This document shows positions 1 to 5,207 of a stretch of DNA of 5,207 bases, piece after piece. This DNA comes from Quisquiliibacterium sp. (GTDB lineage Bacteria; Pseudomonadota; Gammaproteobacteria; Burkholderiales; Burkholderiaceae_E), in the NCBI GenBank assembly GCA_023257915.1, contig JALRBB010000108.1:1-5207 (forward strand). Direction: 5' to 3'. The notes beneath the pieces were generated by a model, which ran no database searches, was not told where the DNA came from, and saw nothing but the letters and a program-made list of their open reading frames with translations. The translations under genes and the position numbers were made by a program. Positions within the stretch are counted from its first letter, which is position 1. Each line of letters opens with the position of its first letter.

Positions 1-381
1 GCCGAGTGCAACAAGATCCTTGGTCTGCCCGCTTCTGGTGCCGGTCACATTCCGGTCGAGAGCATCTGTGTGCGGATCGGCGCAATGCGCTGCCACAGTC
101 AGGCGCTGACGATCAAGCTGCGCAAGGATGTTCCGCTCGCGGATATTGAATCCCTGATCGCGAACGCCAACCCATGGGCGACGCTGGTGCCCAACAATCG
201 CGAGGCCAGCATTCGGGATCTGACCCCCACCGCGGTCACGGGCACGATGCAAGTACCCGTGGGGCGGCTGCGTAAGCTGTCGATGGGCCCGGAGTACCTG
301 AGTGCATTCACGGTCGGCGATCAGCTATTGTGGGGCGCCGCCGAGCCGCTGCGTCGCATGCTGCGCATTCTGGTCGACTGA
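1..381 (+). CDS. asd: Aspartate-semialdehyde dehydrogenase, C-terminal part (5' end outside window)
   Basis: This enzyme makes L-aspartate 4-semialdehyde from aspartyl-4-phosphate with NADPH, at the branch point to lysine/diaminopimelate, threonine and methionine; it is cytosolic. The frame is open from base 1 and gives 126 residues to a TGA at 379-381, about one third of a protein of roughly 370 residues. The segment [13 protein letters not shown] carries two family active-site residues: Arg at bases 73-75 (Arg267 in E. coli Asd) and the acid/base His at 94-96 (His274). Further hallmarks are [24 protein letters not shown] and the C-terminal [20 protein letters not shown]. The catalytic Cys lies upstream of the window. 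The sequence is intact and matches the E. coli-type family rather than the Gram-positive type. A GTG at base 70 is internal and not a start. A hairpin follows the stop. Confidence 0.97.
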   Translation, partial: AECNKILGLPASGAGHIPVESICVRIGAMRCHSQALTIKLRKDVPLADIESLIANANPWATLVPNNREASIRDLTPTAVTGTMQVPVGRLRKLSMGPEYLSAFTVGDQLLWGAAEPLRRMLRILVD

Positions 382-391
382 GCCGGTTGTG

Positions 392-430
392 GGCTGAGGG
401 GCTCGCGCAGCGGCGAGCCATCAGCCGTTT
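392..430 (+). terminator. Hairpin after asd, possible weak intrinsic terminator
   Basis: Two nested arms lie 10 bases after the asd stop. The outer arm pairs GGCTGA (392-397) with TCAGCC (421-426). The inner arm pairs GGCTCGC (400-406) with GCGAGCC (413-419) around a 6-base loop, with a 2x1 internal bulge. This gives 13 perfect, mostly GC pairs. Only a short T run (428-430) follows, so termination may be partial or Rho-assisted, or the hairpin may protect the 3' end of the asd transcript. The pairing is seen directly; the function is inferred. Confidence 0.5.
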
Positions 431-511
431 GACATCTGCAATCGACCGCTGATCCTGCTCATGCTGGTGTCTGGAACGTTGCCGTTTGCAGACTCGTGTG
501 CTGGCGTCGAC

Positions 512-541
512 TTGCCGGGCCTGCCGGCCTGATGCTAGGCT
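512..541 (+). promoter_or_regulatory. Weak candidate promoter for fimV
   Basis: TTGCCG (512-517) matches the sigma-70 -35 box at four of six positions. After 18 bases comes TGC-TAGGCT (533-541), an extended -10 of limited quality. Transcription would start near 548 and leave a leader of about 25 bases holding the fimV ribosome binding site. TAGGCT recurs at 545-550 as a direct repeat with a 9-base period. It runs into TATAAG (550-555), a better -10 hexamer that lacks a -35 and would start too close to the GTG at 573, though it would fit the ATG at 597. This is the only promoter-like stretch seen between asd and fimV. Confidence 0.3.
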
Positions 542-562
542 CGTTAGGCTATAAGAACCATT

Positions 563-569
563 GGGGAGA
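563..569 (+). promoter_or_regulatory. Ribosome binding site of fimV (start-deciding)
   Basis: GGGGAGA is the only purine-rich anti-16S match near the 5' end of fimV. It lies 3-4 bases before GTG at 573, which is a short but workable spacing. It overlaps the alternative TTG at 561, so it cannot serve that start. The ATG at 597 has no comparable site 5-12 bases upstream. I therefore favour GTG 573. Confidence 0.6.
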
Positions 570-572
570 CGC

Positions 573-3161
573 GTGACCGAGCGGATCTGCTGCAGCATGC
601 CTGTTACCCGCGTGCCTGGCGTCAAGCGCCTGGCCGCGGCGCTTGCGATCGCGTTCGCACTGGGTGCCGCGAACTCCTGGGCTGCGGGGCTTGGCCGCTT
701 GACCGTGCAGTCAGCGCTCGGGCAGCAGTTGCGCGCCGAAGTCGAGATCGGTGCGCTCGACGCGGGAAGTTCCGGCACGCTGGTCGCCAAACTCGCTCCG
801 GAGCAGGCGTTCCGGGACGCCGGGCTCACCTTCAATCCGATGTTGCGTTCCTTGCGCTTCGCGGTGCAAACCCGCCCGGATGGGACTGCGTTCGTGCTGA
901 TCTCCTCGGCGCGTCCGATCAACGAGCCGTTCCTGGAAATGCTGGTTGAACTGACCTGGTCCGGCGGGCGTTTCGTACGCGGATACACCTTCCTGCTAGA
1001 CCCCCCGGAACTTCGGTCGGTAGCGCGTGAGAGCGTCGACGGGCGCGAGGTCGCGTCACCCGCCATCGTCTCGCCAGCGGCGGCTGCTGCAAAACCGGCC
1101 GTGTCGGCCGCCGGCGGACAGCCCACGCCGCCAGCTGTCGCGCCAACCGTCGCGCCTGCTGCCGAACGGGTGGCCGCTGTCAAAGGCGACGCTGGGGAAG
1201 GGCCGATCGAAGTCAAGCGCGGCGACACGCTGTCGGCGATCGCCGAACGCATCAGGCCACCCGATGTCTCGCTGGATCAGACCTTGATCGCCTTGTATCA
1301 GGCCAATCCGGCTGCGTTTTTTGGCAGCATTCATCAATTGCGTGCCGGCGCCTCGCTGCAGGTGCCCGATCAGTCGGCGATCGCGGCAATTTCTCAGGCC
1401 GAGGCGCGACGCCAGGTTCGCCTACAGACCCGTAGCTTCCAGGAGTACCGCGCCCGCCTCGCCGAGCGTGCGCGCACGATCCCGACCGACCGTGCCGGTC
1501 AGGCGGTCGCTGGCGCGGTCACCGGTCAAGTGAACGACAAGGCTGATGCGACGCAGTCGGCCGATCAGTTGCGTCTGTCCAAGACCGACGCAGCGACAAC
1601 CGGCACCGGGGCGACCGGCAGTGCGCCGAGCAGGACGGCTCGCGCCGAACAGACGGTCGCCCGCGAGGCGGCGCTGCGCGAGGCTGATTCCCGCGTTGCC
1701 GAACTCGAAAAAAACGTTGCCGACCTGCAGCAACTGCTAGCGCTGAAAAACCGCCAGCTCAGCGAATTGCAGGGCAAGGGGCAGACGTCCGCAGCGGATG
1801 CGAAGACCGCGGTCGGTACGATAGCCAGCGCTCCGCAGGCAAAAAAACCGGGTGAACCTGCCGCACCCGCAGCAGCACCCGCAGCAGCACCCGCAGCAGC
1901 TTCAGCACCGGCAGCGGCACCGAAACCGGCGGTTGCGCCGCCCGCTGCGGCTGAGCCGAGCTTCTTGGATGACCTGACCGACAACCCGCTGATGCTCCCA
2001 GGCATCGGCGCAATCCTCGTACTCGCAGCCGGCTATGGCTGGTACGCGATGCGCCGGCGCCGACGCGACGAGCAATATGATGACGGCGTGGTCGACACCG
2101 AAGGCTTTGCCACCAATTCGCTGTTTGGCACCACTGGTGGTCAGAACGTCGACACCAGCGAAGAGAAGTTCGAGGAAGATACTCGCGACAGCGGTGTGCA
2201 GGTGCATCCCACCGAGGTTGATCCGGTCGCCGAGGCCGAGGTCTATGTCGCCTACGGGCGGGAGGCGCAGGCCGAGGAAATCCTCGTCGAGGCCTTGCGC
2301 CGCCAGCCGGAACGCCAGGCGATCCGGGCCAAGCTGCTCGAGATTTACGCGGGTCGCGAAGATCTCGAGGCCTTCAACGCGGTGGCAGCGGAAATGCACG
2401 CGATGACTGGGGGGGACAACGAAGAGTGGACCCAGGTGGCCGCGCTCGGTCATCGCCTTGACCCTGCCAATTCCTTGTATTCGGACTTGGCCGACGACGA
2501 TGTGTTGGCCGACGAGCCGGCGCAGCTTGGCGGACTGCATCGGTCCGACTCGACGCAGGCCTCCGTCGACACGCTCACGCGGCCCGATCGGGAGCCGCCC
2601 GCCGACAAGGCGGCGATGGACTTCGAATTCGATCTGCAGGTCCCCGAAGCCGAGTCGCCGCCCGCTGAGCGCGCGCCGGCAGCCTCGTCGGCTAGCGGTC
2701 GAAGTGCTCTGGAGGAGGCGGTTGAGGGGCGCTATGAGTTGCCGACACTCGATCTGGAGCCGTCCTCGTCCGACGATCGGATGCAGGGCGAGCAGAACCG
2801 CGCGAGCGCGGGTTTCGAGGATCTCAAGATCGAATTGCCGGCACTCGACACGCAGGCCGATACTGAGCCGAAACCTGCCGCCGAGTCCGGCTCCTCCGTG
2901 CCGGAATTCGATTTTTCGTCGATCAGTCTCGATCTTGAGCCGCGTTCGGAGCCGCAGCCTGCACCGGTGTTTGCGCCTGATCCTGCGCAGTCGGTGAGCG
3001 CAGATTCGCCCGAAGAGCTGGCCACCAAGCTCGAACTGGCAGTCGCCTACGATGAGATCGGCGACAAGGACGGCGCGCGCGAACTGCTTCAGGAAGTGCT
3101 GCGTGCCGGCGACGCATCGCAAAAGGCCAGGGCGCAGGAGCTGCTCGGCAAGCTCGGGTGA
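573..3161 (+). CDS. fimV: FimV-type polar peptidoglycan-binding scaffold protein (LysM, one TM, TPR-like, FimV C-terminal motif)
   Basis: FimV proteins are inner-membrane scaffolds that bind peptidoglycan by LysM. In Pseudomonas they support polar assembly of type IV pili, twitching and cAMP signalling; that role here is inferred by family. From GTG 573 the protein has 862 residues, near the roughly 900 of the Pseudomonas protein. Domains: signal peptide 1-37 (basic KR at 18-19, hydrophobic 20-33, cleavage after SWA); conserved N-terminal domain about 38-146; LysM about 212-266, starting IEVKRGDTLSAIAERI; heptad-like coiled coil about 364-400; Ala/Pro linker about 430-460; membrane segment about 473-492, then MRRRRR; TPR-like helices about 553-613; acidic region with repeated short motifs about 680-790; C-terminal motif about 814-862 with AVAYDEIGDKDGARELLQEV. 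Alternative starts are TTG 561 and ATG 597; the last gives a shorter, more usual signal peptide. Flanking hairpins suggest its own transcript. Confidence 0.93.
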   Translation: MTERICCSMPVTRVPGVKRLAAALAIAFALGAANSWAAGLGRLTVQSALGQQLRAEVEIGALDAGSSGTLVAKLAPEQAFRDAGLTFNPMLRSLRFAVQTRPDGTAFVLISSARPINEPFLEMLVELTWSGGRFVRGYTFLLDPPELRSVARESVDGREVASPAIVSPAAAAAKPAVSAAGGQPTPPAVAPTVAPAAERVAAVKGDAGEGPIEVKRGDTLSAIAERIRPPDVSLDQTLIALYQANPAAFFGSIHQLRAGASLQVPDQSAIAAISQAEARRQVRLQTRSFQEYRARLAERARTIPTDRAGQAVAGAVTGQVNDKADATQSADQLRLSKTDAATTGTGATGSAPSRTARAEQTVAREAALREADSRVAELEKNVADLQQLLALKNRQLSELQGKGQTSAADAKTAVGTIASAPQAKKPGEPAAPAAAPAAAPAAASAPAAAPKPAVAPPAAAEPSFLDDLTDNPLMLPGIGAILVLAAGYGWYAMRRRRRDEQYDDGVVDTEGFATNSLFGTTGGQNVDTSEEKFEEDTRDSGVQVHPTEVDPVAEAEVYVAYGREAQAEEILVEALRRQPERQAIRAKLLEIYAGREDLEAFNAVAAEMHAMTGGDNEEWTQVAALGHRLDPANSLYSDLADDDVLADEPAQLGGLHRSDSTQASVDTLTRPDREPPADKAAMDFEFDLQVPEAESPPAERAPAASSASGRSALEEAVEGRYELPTLDLEPSSSDDRMQGEQNRASAGFEDLKIELPALDTQADTEPKPAAESGSSVPEFDFSSISLDLEPRSEPQPAPVFAPDPAQSVSADSPEELATKLELAVAYDEIGDKDGARELLQEVLRAGDASQKARAQELLGKLG
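1863..1898 (+). repeat. 12-bp tandem repeat in the fimV linker, three perfect copies
   Basis: The unit GCACCCGCAGCA occurs three times head to tail (1863-1874, 1875-1886, 1887-1898) and encodes (APAA)3. Degenerate Ala/Pro codons continue to about 1950. The unit length is a multiple of three, so gain or loss of copies would change the length of the periplasmic linker between the coiled coil and the membrane segment without shifting the frame. Identity at the DNA level, including synonymous positions, suggests recent duplication by slippage. Confidence 0.9.
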
Positions 3162-3182
3162 TTGGAATTCATATTCTCGCAG

Positions 3183-3213
3183 CGGGGAGGCCTGGCTTCC
3201 CCGTTTTTGTTTT
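3183..3213 (+). terminator. Strong intrinsic (Rho-independent) terminator of fimV
   Basis: The left arm is 3183-3191 (CGGGGAGGC) and the right arm is 3195-3203 (GCTTCCCCG). They form nine pairs including one G-U, closed by a CTG triloop. TTTTTGTTTT follows at once (3204-3213). It lies 21 bases after the fimV stop. It should separate fimV from truA-trpF-trpB, so the downstream operon probably has its own promoter in the following 78 bases. I find no convincing -35/-10 pair there; the nearest is TTGGCC (3243-3248) with TGCAAC (3265-3270) at 16 bases, which is poor. Confidence 0.92.
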
Positions 3214-3279
3214 ACCGCGCCGCCGCTGCCCGGTTGATGTGCTTGGCCAGTCGCCGTGTTCCGGTGCAACCCCCGGCGC

Positions 3280-3283
3280 GAGG
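3280..3283 (+). promoter_or_regulatory. Ribosome binding site of truA (start-deciding)
   Basis: GAGG lies 8 bases before ATG 3292, ideal spacing. The in-frame GTG at 3256 has no purine-rich site upstream and would add 12 residues that do not resemble TruA N-termini. The true start is therefore taken as 3292. Confidence 0.8.
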
Positions 3284-3291
3284 ATCGCCTG

Positions 3292-4077
3292 ATGCGGTTG
3301 GCGCTGACTGTTGCCTATGACGGCGGTGCATTCAACGGCTGGCAGACCCAGCCGGGCGGCACCGCGGTCCAGGATGTGCTCGAAGCGGCGCTCGGATCGG
3401 TCGCCGGCCATCCGGTGTCCACGATTTGCGCTGGGCGCACCGACGCTGGAGTGCATGCGCTCGCGCAATTGGTGCATTTCGACACCGACGCTCAGCGTCC
3501 GGACTCTGCCTGGATTCGTGGCGTCAATTCGCACTTGCCCGAGGGGGTCGCGGTCCAGCATTGCAATCTCGTCGATGCTGCCTTTCATGCGCGCTTTTCG
3601 GCCGCCAGGCGCGCGTACACCTATTTGATCTATCGCGGCGCGCAGCGCCATCCGCTGTACGCAGCGCACACCGGATGGTGCTTTCGTGAGCTGGATCTTG
3701 CCGCGATGGCTCAGGCCGCGCAGGCGCTGCTCGGCGAGCATGACTTTTCGGCGTTTCGCTCATCGCAATGCCAGGCACGCTCGCCAGTGCGTACGGTGCA
3801 CCGGGTCATGGTGCGCGAGCAAGGACCCTTGGTAATTCTTGAGCTGCAGGCCAATGCATTCCTGCATCACATGGTGCGCAACATCGTCGGTGCGCTGGTC
3901 TGGATCGGCCTGGGCCGACGGCCGGCGCAGTGGATCGCCGAGCTTCTCGACAGTCGTGACCGTCGCCTCGCGGCACCAACCTTTGCCGCGCAGGGGTTGT
4001 ACCTGACCGGCGTCGACTATCCTGCACACTATCAATTACCGACCTGGCCTGCGGCTGCCGTTCCGCTGGCCTCATGA
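3292..4077 (+). CDS. truA: tRNA pseudouridine(38-40) synthase TruA
   Basis: TruA converts uridines 38, 39 and 40 of the tRNA anticodon arm to pseudouridine; it is cytosolic and works as a homodimer. The 261-residue product has the usual family length. It begins MRLALTVAYDGGAFNGWQ, the typical TruA opening. The catalytic aspartate is Asp51 in GRTDAGVHA (Asp60 of E. coli). Tyr109 in the RAYTYLIYRG segment matches Tyr118 of E. coli, at the same offset. The FLHHMVRNIVGALVWIG block at 190-206 is the conserved C-terminal domain signature. The last 15 or so residues are Ala/Pro-rich and variable. Its stop overlaps the trpF start by four bases (ATGA), so the two are probably translationally coupled. 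It is the first gene after the fimV terminator and so heads the truA-trpF-trpB unit. No key residue is missing. Confidence 0.97.
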   Translation: MRLALTVAYDGGAFNGWQTQPGGTAVQDVLEAALGSVAGHPVSTICAGRTDAGVHALAQLVHFDTDAQRPDSAWIRGVNSHLPEGVAVQHCNLVDAAFHARFSAARRAYTYLIYRGAQRHPLYAAHTGWCFRELDLAAMAQAAQALLGEHDFSAFRSSQCQARSPVRTVHRVMVREQGPLVILELQANAFLHHMVRNIVGALVWIGLGRRPAQWIAELLDSRDRRLAAPTFAAQGLYLTGVDYPAHYQLPTWPAAAVPLAS

Positions 4078-4748
4078 GCACCATGCGAACCAGAATCAAG
4101 TTTTGCGGGCTGGTGCGGCCCGTCGATGTCGATACAGCGGTGGCCCTCGGAGTCGATGCGATCGGCTTCGTGTTCTATCCGAAGAGCCCGCGTGCGCTTG
4201 CCGCACACGAGGCGGTCGCACTGCGCCGGCGTTTGCCGTCCTATGTCGCTGCGGTCGGTCTGTTCGTCAATGCGGCGCCAGAACAGATCCGGGCGACCGC
4301 CTCGCAAGCCGGTCTGGACGTCATCCAGTTTCATGGCGACGAAACCGCGCAGCAGTGTGAGCAGGCCACCCCGGACGGGCTCGCGTATTGGCGTGCGGTG
4401 CGAATGCGTGGACCGGGCGATTTGCTAGAATCGCTCGCGAGTTTTGAACGAGCCGAGGCGCTGCTGGTCGATTCGTTCAGCGAGGGCTTCGGGGGCAGCG
4501 GTCAACGCTTCAACTGGAGCTGGATACCGGCCACCCGCGGCAAGCCGCTGGTGATGTCCGGCGGCCTGGATGCAGACACGGTTGCAGCGGCTATTGCGGC
4601 TGTTCAGCCCATGGCGGTGGACGTGTCCAGTGGCATCCAGGGTGCCGATGCACGTGTGAAAGATCAGGCAAGGATGGAGCGGTTCGTCGCCGCTGTCATT
4701 GAGGCCGATGCGAGGGCGAACGCCCGCGGAGCAATTTCCGAATCATGA
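4074..4748 (+). CDS. trpF: Phosphoribosylanthranilate isomerase
   Basis: TrpF isomerises N-(5-phosphoribosyl)anthranilate to CdRP, the third step from chorismate to tryptophan; it is a cytosolic single-domain TIM barrel. The 224-residue length is normal. The general base is Cys11 in KFCG and the general acid is Asp133 in LLVDSF. Phosphate-binding loops are GGSGQRFNW (140-148), MSGGLD (161-166) and VDVSSGIQ (182-189). QFHGDE (85-90) is the usual strand motif. The conserved Glu of SSGVE is Gln189 here, an unusual but not disabling-looking change. ATG 4074 overlaps the truA stop; ATG 4083 is an equally possible start and gives the common opening MRTRIKFCG. Neither has a clear ribosome binding site, which fits coupling. 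The 3' end overlaps trpB by four bases. As a separate gene, not fused to trpC, it fits the arrangement common in Beta- and many Gammaproteobacteria. Confidence 0.97.
   Translation: MSTMRTRIKFCGLVRPVDVDTAVALGVDAIGFVFYPKSPRALAAHEAVALRRRLPSYVAAVGLFVNAAPEQIRATASQAGLDVIQFHGDETAQQCEQATPDGLAYWRAVRMRGPGDLLESLASFERAEALLVDSFSEGFGGSGQRFNWSWIPATRGKPLVMSGGLDADTVAAAIAAVQPMAVDVSSGIQGADARVKDQARMERFVAAVIEADARANARGAISES
4423..4431 (+). promoter_or_regulatory. Extended -10 promoter-like element inside trpF
   Basis: TGC-TAGAAT is an extended -10 element: the TGn motif plus a hexamer matching TATAAT at five of six positions. No good -35 box lies 16-18 bases upstream, which extended -10 promoters can tolerate. 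A transcript would start near 4438, about 307 bases before trpB, and could give trpB and downstream genes extra expression. The element sits in the codons for DLLES and includes CTA, a Leu codon used sparingly here. It may still be chance. Confidence 0.3.
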
Positions 4749-5207
4749 ATCCTTACGATTTCCCCGACGCCCGCGGCCATTTTGGTCCGTATGGCGGAAT
4801 CTTTGTGGCTGAGACCCTGGTGCATGCGCTCGAAGAGTTGCGCCAGGCCTATGACCACTACCGCAACGATCCGCAGTTCATTGCCGAGTTCAACGATGAG
4901 CTGAAGCATTTTGTCGGCCGCCCCAGCCCGATCTACCACGCCAAGCACTGGTCGAAAAAGCTCGGTGGCGCGCAGATCTACTTCAAGCGGGAAGATCTTA
5001 ACCACACCGGCGCGCACAAGATCAACAACACGATCGGCCAGGCGCTGCTCGCCGCGCGCATGGGCAAGCCGCGCGTCATCGCTGAGACCGGCGCAGGTCA
5101 GCACGGCGTGGCCACCGCCACGATTACGGCCCGCTTCGGCATGGAGTGCGTGGTCTACATGGGGAGCGAAGACGTCGCTCGCCAGGCGCAAAACGTGTAT
5201 CGGATGA
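4745..5207 (+). CDS. trpB: Tryptophan synthase beta subunit, N-terminal part (3' end outside window)
   Basis: TrpB is the PLP enzyme that joins indole and serine to make tryptophan in the alpha2-beta2 complex. The frame is open from ATG 4745 to the window edge, giving 154 codons plus one base of a protein of about 400 residues. It opens with [18 protein letters not shown], typical of family members. The PLP-binding lysine is Lys92 in HTGAHKINN (Lys87 in Salmonella). The catalytic glutamate is Glu114 in ETGAGQHG (Glu109); the shared offset of five supports the alignment. The segment ends in [17 protein letters not shown], also conserved. The start overlaps the trpF stop as ATGA. A GGAG at 4728-4731 lies 13 bases upstream, somewhat far, so coupling to trpF probably helps initiation. 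trpA should follow outside the window. No defect is seen in the visible part. Confidence 0.97.
   Translation, partial: MNPYDFPDARGHFGPYGGIFVAETLVHALEELRQAYDHYRNDPQFIAEFNDELKHFVGRPSPIYHAKHWSKKLGGAQIYFKREDLNHTGAHKINNTIGQALLAARMGKPRVIAETGAGQHGVATATITARFGMECVVYMGSEDVARQAQNVYRM

Noticed and set aside
469..493. Imperfect inverted repeat (GTCTG at 469-473 with CAGAC at 489-493) before fimV
   Set aside because: Only a 5-bp stem plus AAC/GTT with a mismatch; no T tract and no known operator resemblance.
550..555. TATAAG as the main fimV -10 box
   Set aside because: It has no -35 at normal spacing and would place the transcript start about 11 bases before GTG 573, inside the ribosome binding site. 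It remains possible only if ATG 597 is the true start.
308..1252. 314-codon minus-strand frame over the asd end, the intergenic region and the fimV 5' part
   Set aside because: Low-complexity Ala/Ser/Arg translation with no family resemblance; opposite two well-supported genes.
1311..1328. Hairpin GCTGC/GCAGC with a T6 loop inside fimV
   Set aside because: Five pairs inside coding sequence, with the T run in the loop rather than after the stem; not a terminator.
1902..3269. Long open frame (455 codons) on the minus strand opposite the 3' half of fimV
   Set aside because: It is an antisense shadow of a GC-rich gene: Arg/Leu/Gly-rich, with no recognisable motif, and it runs through the fimV terminator. 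The + strand frame carries clear FimV domains.
3237..3320. 27-codon frame (ATG 3237 to TGA 3320) upstream of and overlapping the truA start, as a possible leader peptide or trp attenuator
   Set aside because: It has no ribosome binding site and no Trp codons, and there is no terminator-like hairpin between it and truA, so it does not look like an attenuation leader.
4664..5191. 175-codon minus-strand frame opposite trpB, and the + frame from 4911
   Set aside because: Both are shadows of trpB, whose own frame from 4745 has the PLP lysine and the catalytic glutamate in place.
1..5207. A novel defence system, mobile element, CRISPR array, tRNA or horizontally acquired island
   Set aside because: Every long + strand frame belongs to a known family in a known gene order. 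There are no repeat-spacer arrays, transposase genes, integrase sites or tRNA-like folds, and base composition looks uniform by eye.

Overview
The window looks like an ordinary chromosomal locus from a GC-rich betaproteobacterium. All genes are on the + strand, in the order asd (3' end) - fimV - truA - trpF - trpB (5' end). Three things point to Betaproteobacteria: the gene order, the E. coli-type Asd tail, and a TrpB of the type seen in Rhodocyclales, Nitrosomonadales and Burkholderiales. The lineage is my inference from remembered family sequences, not from a search. Genus cannot be set from sequence reading alone.

Layout. Bases 1-381 encode the C-terminal third of aspartate-semialdehyde dehydrogenase. 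Bases 382-572 are non-coding: a two-part hairpin follows asd, then a weak promoter-like stretch and a purine-rich ribosome binding site precede fimV. Bases 573-3161 encode a FimV-type protein with a signal peptide, a conserved N-terminal domain, LysM, a coiled coil, an Ala/Pro linker, one membrane segment, a long acidic cytoplasmic region with a TPR-like segment, and the conserved C-terminal helical motif. A textbook intrinsic terminator follows at 3183-3213. After a leader of about 80 bases, truA (3292-4077), trpF (4074-4748) and trpB (4745 to the window edge) form a tightly coupled operon with ATGA overlaps at both junctions.

How the genes relate. asd serves the aspartate family of amino acids. 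trpF and trpB are the phosphoribosylanthranilate isomerase and tryptophan synthase beta steps of tryptophan biosynthesis; trpA is expected just past the edge. truA modifies tRNA anticodon arms. fimV, a peptidoglycan-binding polar scaffold linked in other bacteria to type IV pili and twitching, appears to be its own transcription unit between the two housekeeping units. Only its position links it to them.

I do not see a new biological system here. The most interesting signals are inside fimV: two slippery A-heptamers, one with a -1-frame stop two codons later at the periplasm/membrane boundary, arranged like dnaX; a 12-bp tandem repeat; a G7 tract; and a quasi-periodic array of short acidic motifs. 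A consensus-like extended -10 element lies inside trpF.
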